This document shows, one piece after another, positions 34,431 to 42,936 of a DNA stretch of 64,000 nucleotides. Location: the NCBI RefSeq assembly GCF_025532145.1, contig NZ_ARXS01000011.1, forward strand, positions 62,001 through 126,000. The letters are read 5' to 3'. Below the pieces are notes generated by a model that did not search any database, was not told the origin of the DNA, and saw nothing but the letters and a program-made list of their open reading frames with translations. The DNA comes from Alloalcanivorax balearicus MACL04. Lineage in GTDB: Bacteria; Pseudomonadota; Gammaproteobacteria; Pseudomonadales; Alcanivoracaceae. A program made the translations under genes and the position numbers. Position 1 is the stretch's first letter. Each line of letters opens with the position of its first letter.

Positions 34431-36004
34431 CGGCCGGTGGTCCTCTCCTTGCGCCATTGCTCCAGGGTTCCCGGCGCGCCCAGGTGATAGCCGTTCACGG
34501 TTTTACCGTAGTAATCCATGGCCCGGTTGCCGTGGAAGTCTTTAATGGTGGCGTCGAGATCCCCTTTGAAGCGCGGGTCCTGTGGCCGTGGCTGGCTGGT
34601 GATGAACGCGGCCAGATCCCAGGCCTGCTGTACCGACAGACTGCCCGGTTTGCCCAAGGGCATGTTGGCCTGGATAAAGGCGGCGGCGGTGTTGACCCTG
34701 TGCATGCCGGCCCCCCAATTGAAGGCCTGATCTCCCCACAGCGGCGGGAATTGGTAGCGGCGTTTCGCCAAAGCGGTGCCCTGGCCGTCGTCGCCGTGAC
34801 ACAGCGCGCAATGCTCCGCGTACAAGCCGGCCCCCCGTTCCGGTGAGAACGGCTGCGCCGGCTTGTCCAGTTCCGGATAGCCCCGGCCCGGCAGAGCTTC
34901 CCCGGTGGGGGTGCTCTTGGATTGCCAGAACATGAAACTCATCAGATCAACAATGACCTGACTGTCCGCCGCCGGCGCCTGTCCCGCCTCGGAGGCCTGG
35001 GCGTTTTGCGAATAGGTGAAGCAACCCTGAAGGCGTTCCGCCATGGTGTTCACCTTTTGGTTCTTGCCGCGCCAGGCCGGGTACTGTCCCCAGGCCGCCC
35101 ACATTGGTGCGGCGTTGGCCTGGCGGCCGTTGTTCATGTGGCAGTTGACGCAGCTCTGGCTATTGCCCACGTAGCGGCCGGCTTCGGCATCGGTGCTGGT
35201 GTGGCGGAAAATATCCGCGCCGCGACGCACCGAGGCACCGAATTCGTTATCGGGTAGATCCTCCAACAGCGGCGGCTGGAAGTAATTGTTGAGGGCGTCG
35301 GCGACACGGGGTGCCGGATCCGGCCGGGCATGCTCCGGGATCTCTCCAGTGGTGGGCAGGGCGGCGAGATAGGCGGCGACTTCCTTGATTTGTTGCTCGG
35401 TCATGGCGTTTGCCACCGCTGCCATCAGCCCGCCGGCGTCGTTTTTGCGTTGCCCGCTTTGCCAGGCCTTGAGCTGGGCTTCCAGATAACCGGCATGTTG
35501 CCCGGCCAGCGCCGGGAAGTGGTTGCCCACCCCACGGGCACCGTCACCATGACAGGCGACGCAGGCGGGCTGATTGGCCTGCCAGTGTCCATTCACCACC
35601 CAATCGCGCCCTGGCAAGGCAGCGGCCTTGTCGCTGCTTTGCTGATCGGTTTGACCGGAGCCGGCATCGAGGCCGGCGTAGTACTCCGCCACTGCCTGGA
35701 TCTGCTCGTCGCTGAGCGCCTTGGCGATCGGCGCCATGATCGGATTGGCGCGCTTGCCGCTGGCGAAGTCATGCAGTTGCTTGGCCTGATAGTCGGCACT
35801 GAGGCCGGCCAGGGAAGGGAAGCCGCCGGCCGCGTTGCCGCGGCCATCGGTGCCGTGGCAGGTGACGCAGGGTGGCGCGCCGCTGGCGCCCTGACGGGCC
35901 AGGGTTTCTCCGGAGTCGGCGCCGCGAGCCGCGAGGGCTGAAACAAACAGAAAGGGGATCAAGCTGAGGCGTAGCGCCCGCTTGCTGGCAAGTGAAGCTG
36001 GCAT
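34427..36004 (-). CDS. Tetraheme c-type cytochrome, TsdBA-like thiosulfate dehydrogenase fusion
   Basis: A 525-residue exported protein (signal peptide to about Ala26) with four heme motifs: CVTCH (46-50), CVACH (148-152), CVNCH (285-289) and CALCH (399-403). The first half is two cytochrome c4-like domains, as in TsdB. The second half resembles TsdA: heme CVNCH is followed by GRQANAAPMWAAWGQYPAWRG and GCFTYSQNA, where Cys328 is 39 residues after His289. In TsdA a cysteine at a similar distance is the unusual axial ligand of the active heme. TsdBA fusions that oxidise thiosulfate to tetrathionate are known. The function is inferred from motifs. The ATG at 36004 follows GGGAG. Confidence 0.75.
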   Translation of the reverse strand: MPASLASKRALRLSLIPFLFVSALAARGADSGETLARQGASGAPPCVTCHGTDGRGNAAGGFPSLAGLSADYQAKQLHDFASGKRANPIMAPIAKALSDEQIQAVAEYYAGLDAGSGQTDQQSSDKAAALPGRDWVVNGHWQANQPACVACHGDGARGVGNHFPALAGQHAGYLEAQLKAWQSGQRKNDAGGLMAAVANAMTEQQIKEVAAYLAALPTTGEIPEHARPDPAPRVADALNNYFQPPLLEDLPDNEFGASVRRGADIFRHTSTDAEAGRYVGNSQSCVNCHMNNGRQANAAPMWAAWGQYPAWRGKNQKVNTMAERLQGCFTYSQNAQASEAGQAPAADSQVIVDLMSFMFWQSKSTPTGEALPGRGYPELDKPAQPFSPERGAGLYAEHCALCHGDDGQGTALAKRRYQFPPLWGDQAFNWGAGMHRVNTAAAFIQANMPLGKPGSLSVQQAWDLAAFITSQPRPQDPRFKGDLDATIKDFHGNRAMDYYGKTVNGYHLGAPGTLEQWRKERTTGR

Positions 36005-36170
36005 GACGGAACTCCCTGGCGTGCGGTCAGAGCGAAGGTCCTGACCGAAAAAGCCCACAATAAATGTATTGATATAAGCTTATATTAAAACGCGATTAAT
36101 AATGAGGCAAAGGAGTTGACGCAAAATCTGGCTTGGGGGCTTGGGGTTCCCTCTGCACGGCGCTACAGAA

Positions 36171-36267
36171 CCGCTGTGGGAGCCAGCCTGCTGGCGAATA
36201 CGGCCGGCCCTCCAGCGTGACCCATTCGCTTGCAGCGGCCCGCCGCCCGGACAAGCTCCCACAGCGG
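36171..36267. repeat. REP-like inverted palindrome, copy c
   Basis: The outer arms CCGCTGTGGGAGC (36171-36183) and GCTCCCACAGCGG (36255-36267) are perfect. The inner part is diverged. The element lies in the 467-base gap (36005-36471) downstream of the thiolase operon and upstream of the tetraheme cytochrome gene, both on the minus strand. A smaller GATGGC/GCCATC hairpin is at 36364-36378. No gene is visible in the rest of the gap. Confidence 0.8.
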
Positions 36268-36471
36268 CCTTGTAGCAATGTCTGAATGGAGGCTCCAAAG
36301 ACCTTAAAGATGGCCGCCATAAAAAGCCCCCGGCGACCCCGGTGCCACGGCCGTGGAGAGGACGATGGCGGAGCCATCACCGTGGCGTTGTCTCTGGCGC
36401 GTAGTGGGAACGCCAGGGACGCCGGGTCGTCGGAGTAACGGACGAAAAGGTGGGCGCCCGCGAACGGGCTG

Positions 36472-37608
36472 TTACAGGGCCTCCAGGATGGTGGCGATGC
36501 CCTGGCCGCCGCCGATGCATTGGGTGGCAAGGGCGTAGCGGGCCTTTTCCCGCCGCAGCAGGGTGGCGGCTTTGCCGGTGATGCGCGCGCCGGTGGCGCC
36601 CAGGGGGTGGCCAAGAGCGAGCGCGCCGCCGTCCAGGTTCACGGTATCCGGGTTCAGTCCCAGATCGCGGATGCAGGCCAGGGCCTGGGAGGAGAACGCT
36701 TCGTTGATTTCCACCACGTCCAGTTGCTCCACACTGAGACCGGCCCGTTGCAGTGCCTTGCGGGTGGCGGGAATCGGACCTAGCCCCATCACCGTCGGGT
36801 CGCAACCGGCGGTGGCCACGGCGCGGATCCGGGCGCTGGCCGGCAGATTGTGGCGCTGGGCGAAGTCATCGCTGGTGACCAGCACGGCACTGGCGCCATC
36901 GGTGAGCGGTGAAGAGGTGCCGGCGGTGACCACGCCGTTTTCATCAAACGCCGGCGGCAGTTTCGCCAGAGCTTCCAGAGAGGTGCCGGGACGGATGCAG
37001 CCGTCGTCTTCGATCCGGTTCGCGCCCGTTCCCGTATCGATGGCGATGATTTCATCGCGCAACAGACCGCCGTCCCGCGCGGCGGCGGCCTTGCGGTGGG
37101 AGACCAGAGCCAGTTCTTCCTGCTCGGGCCGGTGGATTTCATAGCGTTGCGCCACGTTCTCGGCGGTGCGTCCCATGGACACGTAAGCGTCGGTATGTTC
37201 CCGCAACCAGGGGTTGGGGGAGAAGTTGAAACCGCCCTGGGGCACCATGGACATGCTTTCCACGCCCACGCACAGGTAAGCGTCACCGATGCCCGCCTCG
37301 ATCTGGGCGGCGGCAATATGGATTGCGGACATGGACGAGCCGCAAAAGCGGTTGATGGTCATGCCGCCGACCTCCCGGGGCAGGCCTGACAACAGCCCGA
37401 CGATGCGCGCCATGTTGTTGCCCTGGGCGGCCTCCGGGTAGGCGCAGCCAAGAATCACGTCCTCCAGCTGCGACGGATCCAGATCGGTACGGGCGAGCAA
37501 TCCCTTCACCACCTGGGCGGCGAGATCATCCGGGCGTACTTCGGCGAGCGCCCCTTTGCGGGCGAAGTGGAACGGGGAACGGGCGTAGCCCGCGATAACG
37601 GCTTTCAT
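36472..37608 (-). CDS. Acetyl-CoA acyltransferase (thiolase), FadA-like
   Basis: A 378-residue degradative-type thiolase that cleaves 3-ketoacyl-CoA or joins acyl-CoAs. The catalytic residues are in NRFCGSSMSAIH (Cys near residue 89), GGALALGHPLGATGAR (His) and QCIGGGQGIA (second Cys). It begins MKAVIAGYARSPFHFARKG. It is the last gene of a four-gene minus-strand operon, two bases after the MATE gene. Its frame stays open upstream through the MATE gene as a 918-codon shadow, which was rejected. The substrate is not predictable; FadA-type is a reasonable guess. Confidence 0.92.
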   Translation of the reverse strand: MKAVIAGYARSPFHFARKGALAEVRPDDLAAQVVKGLLARTDLDPSQLEDVILGCAYPEAAQGNNMARIVGLLSGLPREVGGMTINRFCGSSMSAIHIAAAQIEAGIGDAYLCVGVESMSMVPQGGFNFSPNPWLREHTDAYVSMGRTAENVAQRYEIHRPEQEELALVSHRKAAAARDGGLLRDEIIAIDTGTGANRIEDDGCIRPGTSLEALAKLPPAFDENGVVTAGTSSPLTDGASAVLVTSDDFAQRHNLPASARIRAVATAGCDPTVMGLGPIPATRKALQRAGLSVEQLDVVEINEAFSSQALACIRDLGLNPDTVNLDGGALALGHPLGATGARITGKAATLLRREKARYALATQCIGGGQGIATILEAL

Positions 37609-37610
37609 GA

Positions 37611-38993
37611 TTATCTCCTGATCAGCCAGGGAATACTGTTGACCGCCGCCAGTGCCACCAGGGAGGCGGCCATCACCGCGCACAGGGCCACCAGATCGCC
37701 GGGAAACAGTGTCGTCATCAGAGTGCCGCCGATGCCAAGAACAGCAAGGCGGGTCAGACTGGCGGCGATCGGCCACTGCATACGGCCGACGCCTTGGGAA
37801 GCGAAGTACAGCGCCATGCCGACGCCGAAGAAGCCATACACCGGCGCCACCGTGCGCAGGTAAATGGCGCCGGTGGCGATCGCCTCGGCATCGTCGGTGA
37901 ACAGGCCGAGCCAGGCGGTGGGAAAGGCGGCGGCGAGCAGGCCCACGGTGCCGGTGGTGGCGGCGGTGAGGGCGGCGCCGATCCAGGCGATGCGACGGGC
38001 GCGCTGGATCTGGCCAGCGCCCATGTTCATGCCGACCATGGCCACCAGGGCGGTGCCGAAACCGAAGCTGAGCGGGATCTGCAGGTATTCGATACGAATA
38101 CCCAGGCCGAAGCCGGCCAGCGCCGTCATCCCGGTGCGGGCGACGAAGAAGGTGGCCACCACCACGGACAAATTGGAGAACACGGTGTTCAGGGCGGACC
38201 ACAGGCCGACGCCGAGGATCTCCGCGAACAGGGTTTTGCGCAGCGGTGCCCGCAAGTCCAACCGGACGCCGCCATGGCCGCGCATCAGGGCCACCGCCAG
38301 AATCGCCGTGGCGATCAGATAATAGGCGGCCAGCGCCAGACCAGCGCCGGTAATGCCCATACCCGGCAGTGGACCGATGCCGAAGATCAGCAGCGGCGAC
38401 AGCACCAGCAACAGCAACACGCCGCCGGTGAGCACCAGCGCCGGCATCAGCATATTGCCGGCGCCGCGCATTACCGCCGACAGGCCGTTCATCAGCCACA
38501 GAAAGGTGACGCCGGCGAACAGGGCGTTGGAGTAGGCAAGGGCCGCGTCCAGGGCCTGGCCGCGGCCGCCGAGCAGGGCGTAGAGAGCGGGACCGGAGCC
38601 GATCACCACCGCTGAACAGAGCAAACCCAGTACACCGGTGATGACCACCGCGTGCAGCGCCAGGGCGTTGGCCTTGTCGGCATCGCCGGCGCCGAGGGCG
38701 CGCGCCACCGCCGAGGAAATACCGCCGCCGATGCCGCCGCCGGACATCATCATCATGAGCATCACCAGCGGGAACACCAGTGCCGCCCCGGCCAGGGCGT
38801 CCACGCCGATCAGGCCGACGTAGTAGCTTTCCAGAAAGTTGGCCAGGGCCTGAGCCAGCATCACCACCAGATTGGGCAGCGCCAGTTTCAGTAACGTAGG
38901 CAGTACCGGCGCGTGCAGGATTCTGCGTGCCCGCTCTCCGGCATTCGAAGGGGGAGGGGACAGGGGCGCGGTGGCGACAGCGGCTCGGTTCAT
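37611..38993 (-). CDS. MATE-family efflux transporter
   Basis: A 460-residue multidrug/toxin exporter of the MATE family with about twelve hydrophobic helices. It begins MNRAAVATAPLSPPPSNAGERARRILHAPVLPTLLKLALPNLVVMLAQALANFLESYYVGLIGVDALAGAAL, described here by its first helix and the conserved ALAGAALVFP. The second half repeats the pattern (TGMTALAGFGLGIRIEYLQIPLSFGFG). It lies seven bases after the thioesterase gene and two before the thiolase gene. A lipid or toxic metabolite as cargo is only suggested by these neighbours. Confidence 0.9.
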   Translation of the reverse strand: MNRAAVATAPLSPPPSNAGERARRILHAPVLPTLLKLALPNLVVMLAQALANFLESYYVGLIGVDALAGAALVFPLVMLMMMMSGGGIGGGISSAVARALGAGDADKANALALHAVVITGVLGLLCSAVVIGSGPALYALLGGRGQALDAALAYSNALFAGVTFLWLMNGLSAVMRGAGNMLMPALVLTGGVLLLLVLSPLLIFGIGPLPGMGITGAGLALAAYYLIATAILAVALMRGHGGVRLDLRAPLRKTLFAEILGVGLWSALNTVFSNLSVVVATFFVARTGMTALAGFGLGIRIEYLQIPLSFGFGTALVAMVGMNMGAGQIQRARRIAWIGAALTAATTGTVGLLAAAFPTAWLGLFTDDAEAIATGAIYLRTVAPVYGFFGVGMALYFASQGVGRMQWPIAASLTRLAVLGIGGTLMTTLFPGDLVALCAVMAASLVALAAVNSIPWLIRR

Positions 38994-38999
38994 CGGCGT

Positions 39000-39449
39000 T
39001 TACCGTTGCATTACCAGCAACGTTGAGGTGGCGCTGGCATAAAGGCGGCCCTCGCTGTCGGTGAGGCGGGCCTCGGCGAAGGCCAGGCGGCGGCCCATGG
39101 TAATGATCTTGCCTTCCGCGCGTACCGGGCCGGTGTCCTTGGTCATGGCCTTGTGGTAGGCCACTTTCAGTTCCGCGGTGGTGTAGGCCTGATCCACCTC
39201 CAGGTTGGAATGCACGGCGCAGCCGCAAGCGGAATCCAGCAAGGTGGCGGCGTAACCGCCATGGACGGTGCCGATCGGGTTATAGACTTTTTCACTGGGC
39301 GAGCCTTCGAACACGACCCGTCCCCGCTCCACCTCCACCAGAGTGAAGTCCATGGTTTGGCCGATGCCGGCGCGGAGATCCTTCTCCATCATCATCCGCA
39401 GTGTTTCCAGGCCAGTCATGGCTTTCATGGCGGTATTGGATTGATTCAC
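39000..39449 (-). CDS. PaaI-family hotdog thioesterase
   Basis: A 149-residue hotdog-fold acyl-CoA thioesterase. The catalytic-loop motif is YNPIGTVHGGYAATLLDSACGCAVHS; the conserved HGG and the Asp that follows are typical of PaaI-like enzymes. Probably a homotetramer in the cytoplasm. It starts three bases after the TetR gene stop and belongs to the same operon as MATE and thiolase. Release of aryl- or short acyl-CoA is the family role; the substrate is unknown. Confidence 0.9.
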   Translation of the reverse strand: MNQSNTAMKAMTGLETLRMMMEKDLRAGIGQTMDFTLVEVERGRVVFEGSPSEKVYNPIGTVHGGYAATLLDSACGCAVHSNLEVDQAYTTAELKVAYHKAMTKDTGPVRAEGKIITMGRRLAFAEARLTDSEGRLYASATSTLLVMQR

Positions 39450-39452
39450 GGT

Positions 39453-40061
39453 TTACTCCTTGGCTGGCTTCCCGGAGGAAGCCGGGGTTGCGGAAGCGGT
39501 GGCGCCGAGCAGTTGCTGGCGTACCGCGTCGAGAATTTCGCTGGACAGTTCCGGGTCATCCACGGCGCGGGACAACACCAGGGCGCCGACCAGACTGGAC
39601 GCCGTGGCCAGGGCCCGGCGCCGGCGGTTGGCGCGACGGCCAGGGAGCCAGTCGGCGATCATGTCGGCGAACTTGCGGAAGGTGCCGGTATAGGCGTGGC
39701 GCACTTCCGGTGTTTGCCGGGCGGTATCCACCGAGAGCGCGGCGAACAGGCAGCCGTGGCCGGGCTGGTCGCGATGGCGCGGGCTCAGGTATTGCTCCAC
39801 CAGTACCTGAAAGGGTGGTTGCTGGCGTTTGGCCGTGAGGCGCTCCCATCGGGTACGGATATCGCCGGAGGAGGCGCAGGTTTCCGCCATCAGCGCTTCC
39901 TTGGACTCGAAGTGCCCGTAGAAGCCGCCGTGGGTGAGGCCGGCGCTTTTCATCAGGTCCGCCACGGCCACGCCGTCGTAACCTTTTTCCCGAAACAGCC
40001 GGGAAGCCTCGGTGACGATTCGGCGCCGGTTGGCGGCGGCTTGTTCTCGGCTGACACGCAT
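39453..40061 (-). CDS. TetR-family regulator heading the thioesterase-MATE-thiolase operon
   Basis: A 202-residue TetR repressor with the HTH in residues ~25-47 (GVAVADLMKSAGLTHGGFYGHFESKEAL) and a C-terminal domain of the AcrR type with GHGCLFAALSVDTAR. It is the first gene of a four-gene minus-strand operon. Its own promoter region carries a short palindrome between probable -35 and -10 boxes. The usual logic is self-repression relieved by a ligand, possibly an acyl-CoA or exporter substrate; that is inferred. Confidence 0.9.
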   Translation of the reverse strand: MRVSREQAAANRRRIVTEASRLFREKGYDGVAVADLMKSAGLTHGGFYGHFESKEALMAETCASSGDIRTRWERLTAKRQQPPFQVLVEQYLSPRHRDQPGHGCLFAALSVDTARQTPEVRHAYTGTFRKFADMIADWLPGRRANRRRRALATASSLVGALVLSRAVDDPELSSEILDAVRQQLLGATASATPASSGKPAKE

Positions 40062-40091
40062 GGCGGCCCTCCTTTTGGATGATGGCTATAA

Positions 40092-40121
40092 TTTATAAAT
40101 GCATGATGGGTGTCATGTAAA
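40092..40121 (-). promoter_or_regulatory. Promoter and operator of the TetR operon
   Basis: On the minus strand TTTACA (40116-40121) and TATAAA (40092-40097) are 18 bases apart. Between them is TGCATGA (40100-40106) and TCATGTA (40113-40119), an inverted repeat with a 6-base spacer and 6 of 7 matches. Its position inside the promoter is typical of a TetR operator. Confidence 0.5.
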
Positions 40122-40245
40122 CGATTTTTTGTCGGAAGCAGCAAGATCGGTGGTCCCGGTTTGTGTCACGGGCGTCTTTCCTTCGTCGCGGGAAACCCGT
40201 TCAATATCGGTAAATCACTGATCAACAGAGGACGAGGAGAACGCC

Positions 40246-40629
40246 ATGAACCATCCGGATTTAGGGAAGCTGATCCTGCGCTTGAGCCTGGGCGGCATGC
40301 TGCTGTTGCATGGGATTTCCAAGTTGCTGCACGGCGTTGGCTGGATCGCGGGCACTTTGCAGAGCCTGGGCGTGCCCGGCTTTTTTGCCTACGGAGTGTT
40401 TATCGGCGAAGTGATCGCGCCGCTTATGATCATTGTTGGTTATTACACCCGGATAGGGGCAGCGTTGATCGTCGGCAACATGCTGGTGGCGTTGGTGCTG
40501 GTGCACATGAATGAGCTGTTCGCGATCAACGACAATGGTGGCTGGGCGATTGAGTTGCAGGGATTCTATTTGTTCACCGCGGCGGCGTTGTTCTTCCTCG
40601 GTGCCGGCAAGTACGCAATGAGGAATTGA
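40246..40629 (+). CDS. DoxX-family membrane protein
   Basis: A 127-residue four-helix DoxX protein, beginning MNHPDLGKLILRLSLGGMLLLHGISKLLHG. The LLHGISKLLHGVGWI and VFIGEVIAPLMIIVGYYTRIGA blocks match the family, and the NDNGGWAIELQGFYLF loop is typical. Its function is unknown. The ATG follows GAGGAG. It is divergent from the TetR operon. It differs from the DoxX protein at 25296 in length and in the first loop. Confidence 0.9.
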   Translation: MNHPDLGKLILRLSLGGMLLLHGISKLLHGVGWIAGTLQSLGVPGFFAYGVFIGEVIAPLMIIVGYYTRIGAALIVGNMLVALVLVHMNELFAINDNGGWAIELQGFYLFTAAALFFLGAGKYAMRN

Positions 40630-40729
40630 TGGGCTCCGCCTGACAATACGCTTACCCACAACCACTGTTCGCTGGCCGGCAAGTTCGCGGCGGCATCATT
40701 GTCACTTCTACTAGACTCTTCATTCAGAA

Positions 40730-40757
40730 GCGAGCCGGCGGAGTTTCTCCGGCTCGC
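40730..40757 (+). terminator. Hairpin downstream of DoxX
   Basis: GCGAGCCGG (40730-40738) and CCGGCTCGC (40749-40757) form a 9-bp stem with a 10-base loop. A T-run follows only ~15 bases later (40773-40777), so termination is likely but not strict. The 293-base gap to the next start also holds a C9 tract (40785-40793) and a G7 tract (40811-40817) that can pair with each other. Confidence 0.55.
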
Positions 40758-40922
40758 AATAAGCCTCCAGTATTTTTCCGCTTTCCCCCCCCCTAAATAG
40801 GGAAGGGTATGGGGGGGAGGGGTGGTTTATTCTCGCACGAAAAGCACACAGCCCTTGTTGGAAAAAGATCAACTTCAGGGCTGTTGATAATTCGAACAAC
40901 CCACCGGCTGGAGGCCAGTGCC

Positions 40923-42899
40923 GTGCGATTACCCTTACGACGTTTTCCACTGAGAATAAAATCGGCAAGTCAGGTCGGGTTGCTCATGTTGTGCTCATTG
41001 GTGCTGGTGAATTGCAGTTGCGAGGAGCAACCCGAAATTGCTTGCAGCTTATCCGATTGCTGGGCTGAGGACGGTAACTGCCAGCTCGAGGTGTGGGTGT
41101 GGGAAGGTTATCCCATTGTCAAGGCATTGCCGATGGGGCCCGATGCTCTGGTGTATGAAGGGAAAGATAAGATAGATGAGACCTCGATAGCTCTTCGGGA
41201 ACAGTTCAGAGTGGTGGATTACTACACCTACTCGTACACCCCTGTTGATCCCTCTGACGGAGCGTACGGCTATCTTTTGCAGACTCAGGATGCACTAGGC
41301 CGAATTCATCAATGTACGGGCACTCTACCGGCAACCAGGCAGGGAATGAACAGTTTGAGCGTGGCTCTTCAAGAGCCCTTCCTGGTTTTGGATAACGAAA
41401 GCGGGCCGGTGCCATTGCCCGACTATTGGGTGGACGGACCTCTTTCCGAGGTGGCGGAGGGCTCATGGTCCGCCAATGAACCGGACTGGGCCATCATTGA
41501 GGAAGGCGGTACGCAATACCTGCGGTACATGGGAACGGCAAGGGAAGCCAGCAGCCCCAGCGCCGCGACCTTGACGGTATCCGCCACCGGCTCCGACGGT
41601 ACGAGGGACTCCGCATCGGTGGCGCTGGCCGCCCGTTACGTTCATCCGAGTCTGGAACTTAATCAGGAATACGCGCTGCCCGGAGACGACATCGTCGCCA
41701 CTTATTGGAGTGGTTTGGATGATAATGGAGAGACGGACGGCAACGGCGCAACCTGGGAATTGCTGCTGACGCCGGAAGGGGGGCAAACGGTGGATAAGTC
41801 CTCCGAGCTGCTGACCACGGCGCTGCCTGAAGAACGGCACTTTGTTGCCGGGGAAGTCGGCCGTTATACCGTTAAACGAACCCGTGCGGGCACGGATGGC
41901 GACGTCACATTGAGCGAGGCGGTCACGGTGCTTGAGCCGGTCGTGAATGTGGTGTTTCGCCCGCCGCCGGAGATCATCAATATGGGGGAGCTGGTGCTGT
42001 TCGATGCCAGTGGCTCGACGGTACCTCCGGGAGCGGAGTTGTGGTGGGCGGTCACGGAACGTCCCGAAGGAAGCAGCGTGGAGATGGTGCCCGACGTCAA
42101 CGCCAAGAGGGCGACCCTGACTCCGGACGTAATGGAAGGGACTTATACCGTCGAAGCCCGATTGAAGTTGCCGTCCCGGCCGGATCCAATTATCAGCAGC
42201 CAGTCGTTTTCCTTTGTTTCCACGCCCGTGGCCGGTCCGGTGACTGATGAGACGGAGCACTGGGTTGGTGACGAGGTGTCCTTCGATCTGGACCGCTCAT
42301 CTTATCCCAGTGGTTCTTCCTTCAAGTACACGCTGAGCTCCGCGCCGGAGGAGAGCAACGCGGAACTGGTGATTTCAGAGGACGGTACGCAAGCCAGTCT
42401 GATAACGGATGTGGCGGGGGGCTACGAGATCGAACTGATCATCACCAATGCCGAGGGGGAAACATCCAGCCATGTCACCTCGATCACCGCGGAAGAATCC
42501 AGTGTCGTTCCTCTGATTTTGAACAGTGCCTTGCCGGTAGTCGACGACGATGGCGACTTGAGCGTTATCGTTATCGATATCGACGGGGACAATCGTTTGA
42601 CGGCCACCGCCGCACAGCCCGCGGTGGGACCGGACACCGCTCTATTTCTGTATGGCTATTGGTCCGGAGAAAACTCGGCCAATCTTTACGACAGCAGTGG
42701 CGAGCCCTTTGCTCTGGTGAACCTCGAGAATGGCGCGGTACTCGACGCTGATGTCGGCCATACCATTCAACTGAAGCGGGATAACGGCGCTTACTACCAA
42801 CTGCAAGTGACGTTCGAGACCGGCGATATGGAAGGTGACGCGACCGTCACCGCACTGAGCGGTTATTACTGCGGTGAATCCTTGAGTGATTGTCCCTGA
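40923..42899 (+). CDS. Large exported protein with tandem PKD/REJ-like Ig-fold domains
   Basis: A 658-residue unrecognised protein. After a basic leader (MRLPLRRFPLRIKS) a hydrophobic stretch ends LVLVNCSCEEQ; an atypical lipobox or signal-peptidase I site is possible. Two Ig-like modules resemble PKD/REJ domains: at ~339-435 (GELVLFDASGSTVPPGAELWWAV) and ~436-527 (DEVSFDLDRSSYPSGSSF), each ending GxYxVE/GGYEIEL. The C-terminal part is Asp/Gly-rich (DDDGDLSVIVIDIDGD). The GTG at 40923 has GGAGG eight bases upstream; the ATG at 40809 lacks a site. It probably forms a unit with the next gene. GC content looks lower than in the neighbours. Confidence 0.8.
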   Translation: MRLPLRRFPLRIKSASQVGLLMLCSLVLVNCSCEEQPEIACSLSDCWAEDGNCQLEVWVWEGYPIVKALPMGPDALVYEGKDKIDETSIALREQFRVVDYYTYSYTPVDPSDGAYGYLLQTQDALGRIHQCTGTLPATRQGMNSLSVALQEPFLVLDNESGPVPLPDYWVDGPLSEVAEGSWSANEPDWAIIEEGGTQYLRYMGTAREASSPSAATLTVSATGSDGTRDSASVALAARYVHPSLELNQEYALPGDDIVATYWSGLDDNGETDGNGATWELLLTPEGGQTVDKSSELLTTALPEERHFVAGEVGRYTVKRTRAGTDGDVTLSEAVTVLEPVVNVVFRPPPEIINMGELVLFDASGSTVPPGAELWWAVTERPEGSSVEMVPDVNAKRATLTPDVMEGTYTVEARLKLPSRPDPIISSQSFSFVSTPVAGPVTDETEHWVGDEVSFDLDRSSYPSGSSFKYTLSSAPEESNAELVISEDGTQASLITDVAGGYEIELIITNAEGETSSHVTSITAEESSVVPLILNSALPVVDDDGDLSVIVIDIDGDNRLTATAAQPAVGPDTALFLYGYWSGENSANLYDSSGEPFALVNLENGAVLDADVGHTIQLKRDNGAYYQLQVTFETGDMEGDATVTALSGYYCGESLSDCP

Positions 42900-42936
42900 A
42901 CGGGGGATCGATGGACGAAATTGGGTGGACAAAAAG

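Noticed and set aside
36472-39228. A 918-codon frame joining the thiolase to upstream DNA
   Set aside because: The upstream part is a shadow of the MATE gene. The real thiolase starts at 37608 with a ribosome site and a standard N-terminus.
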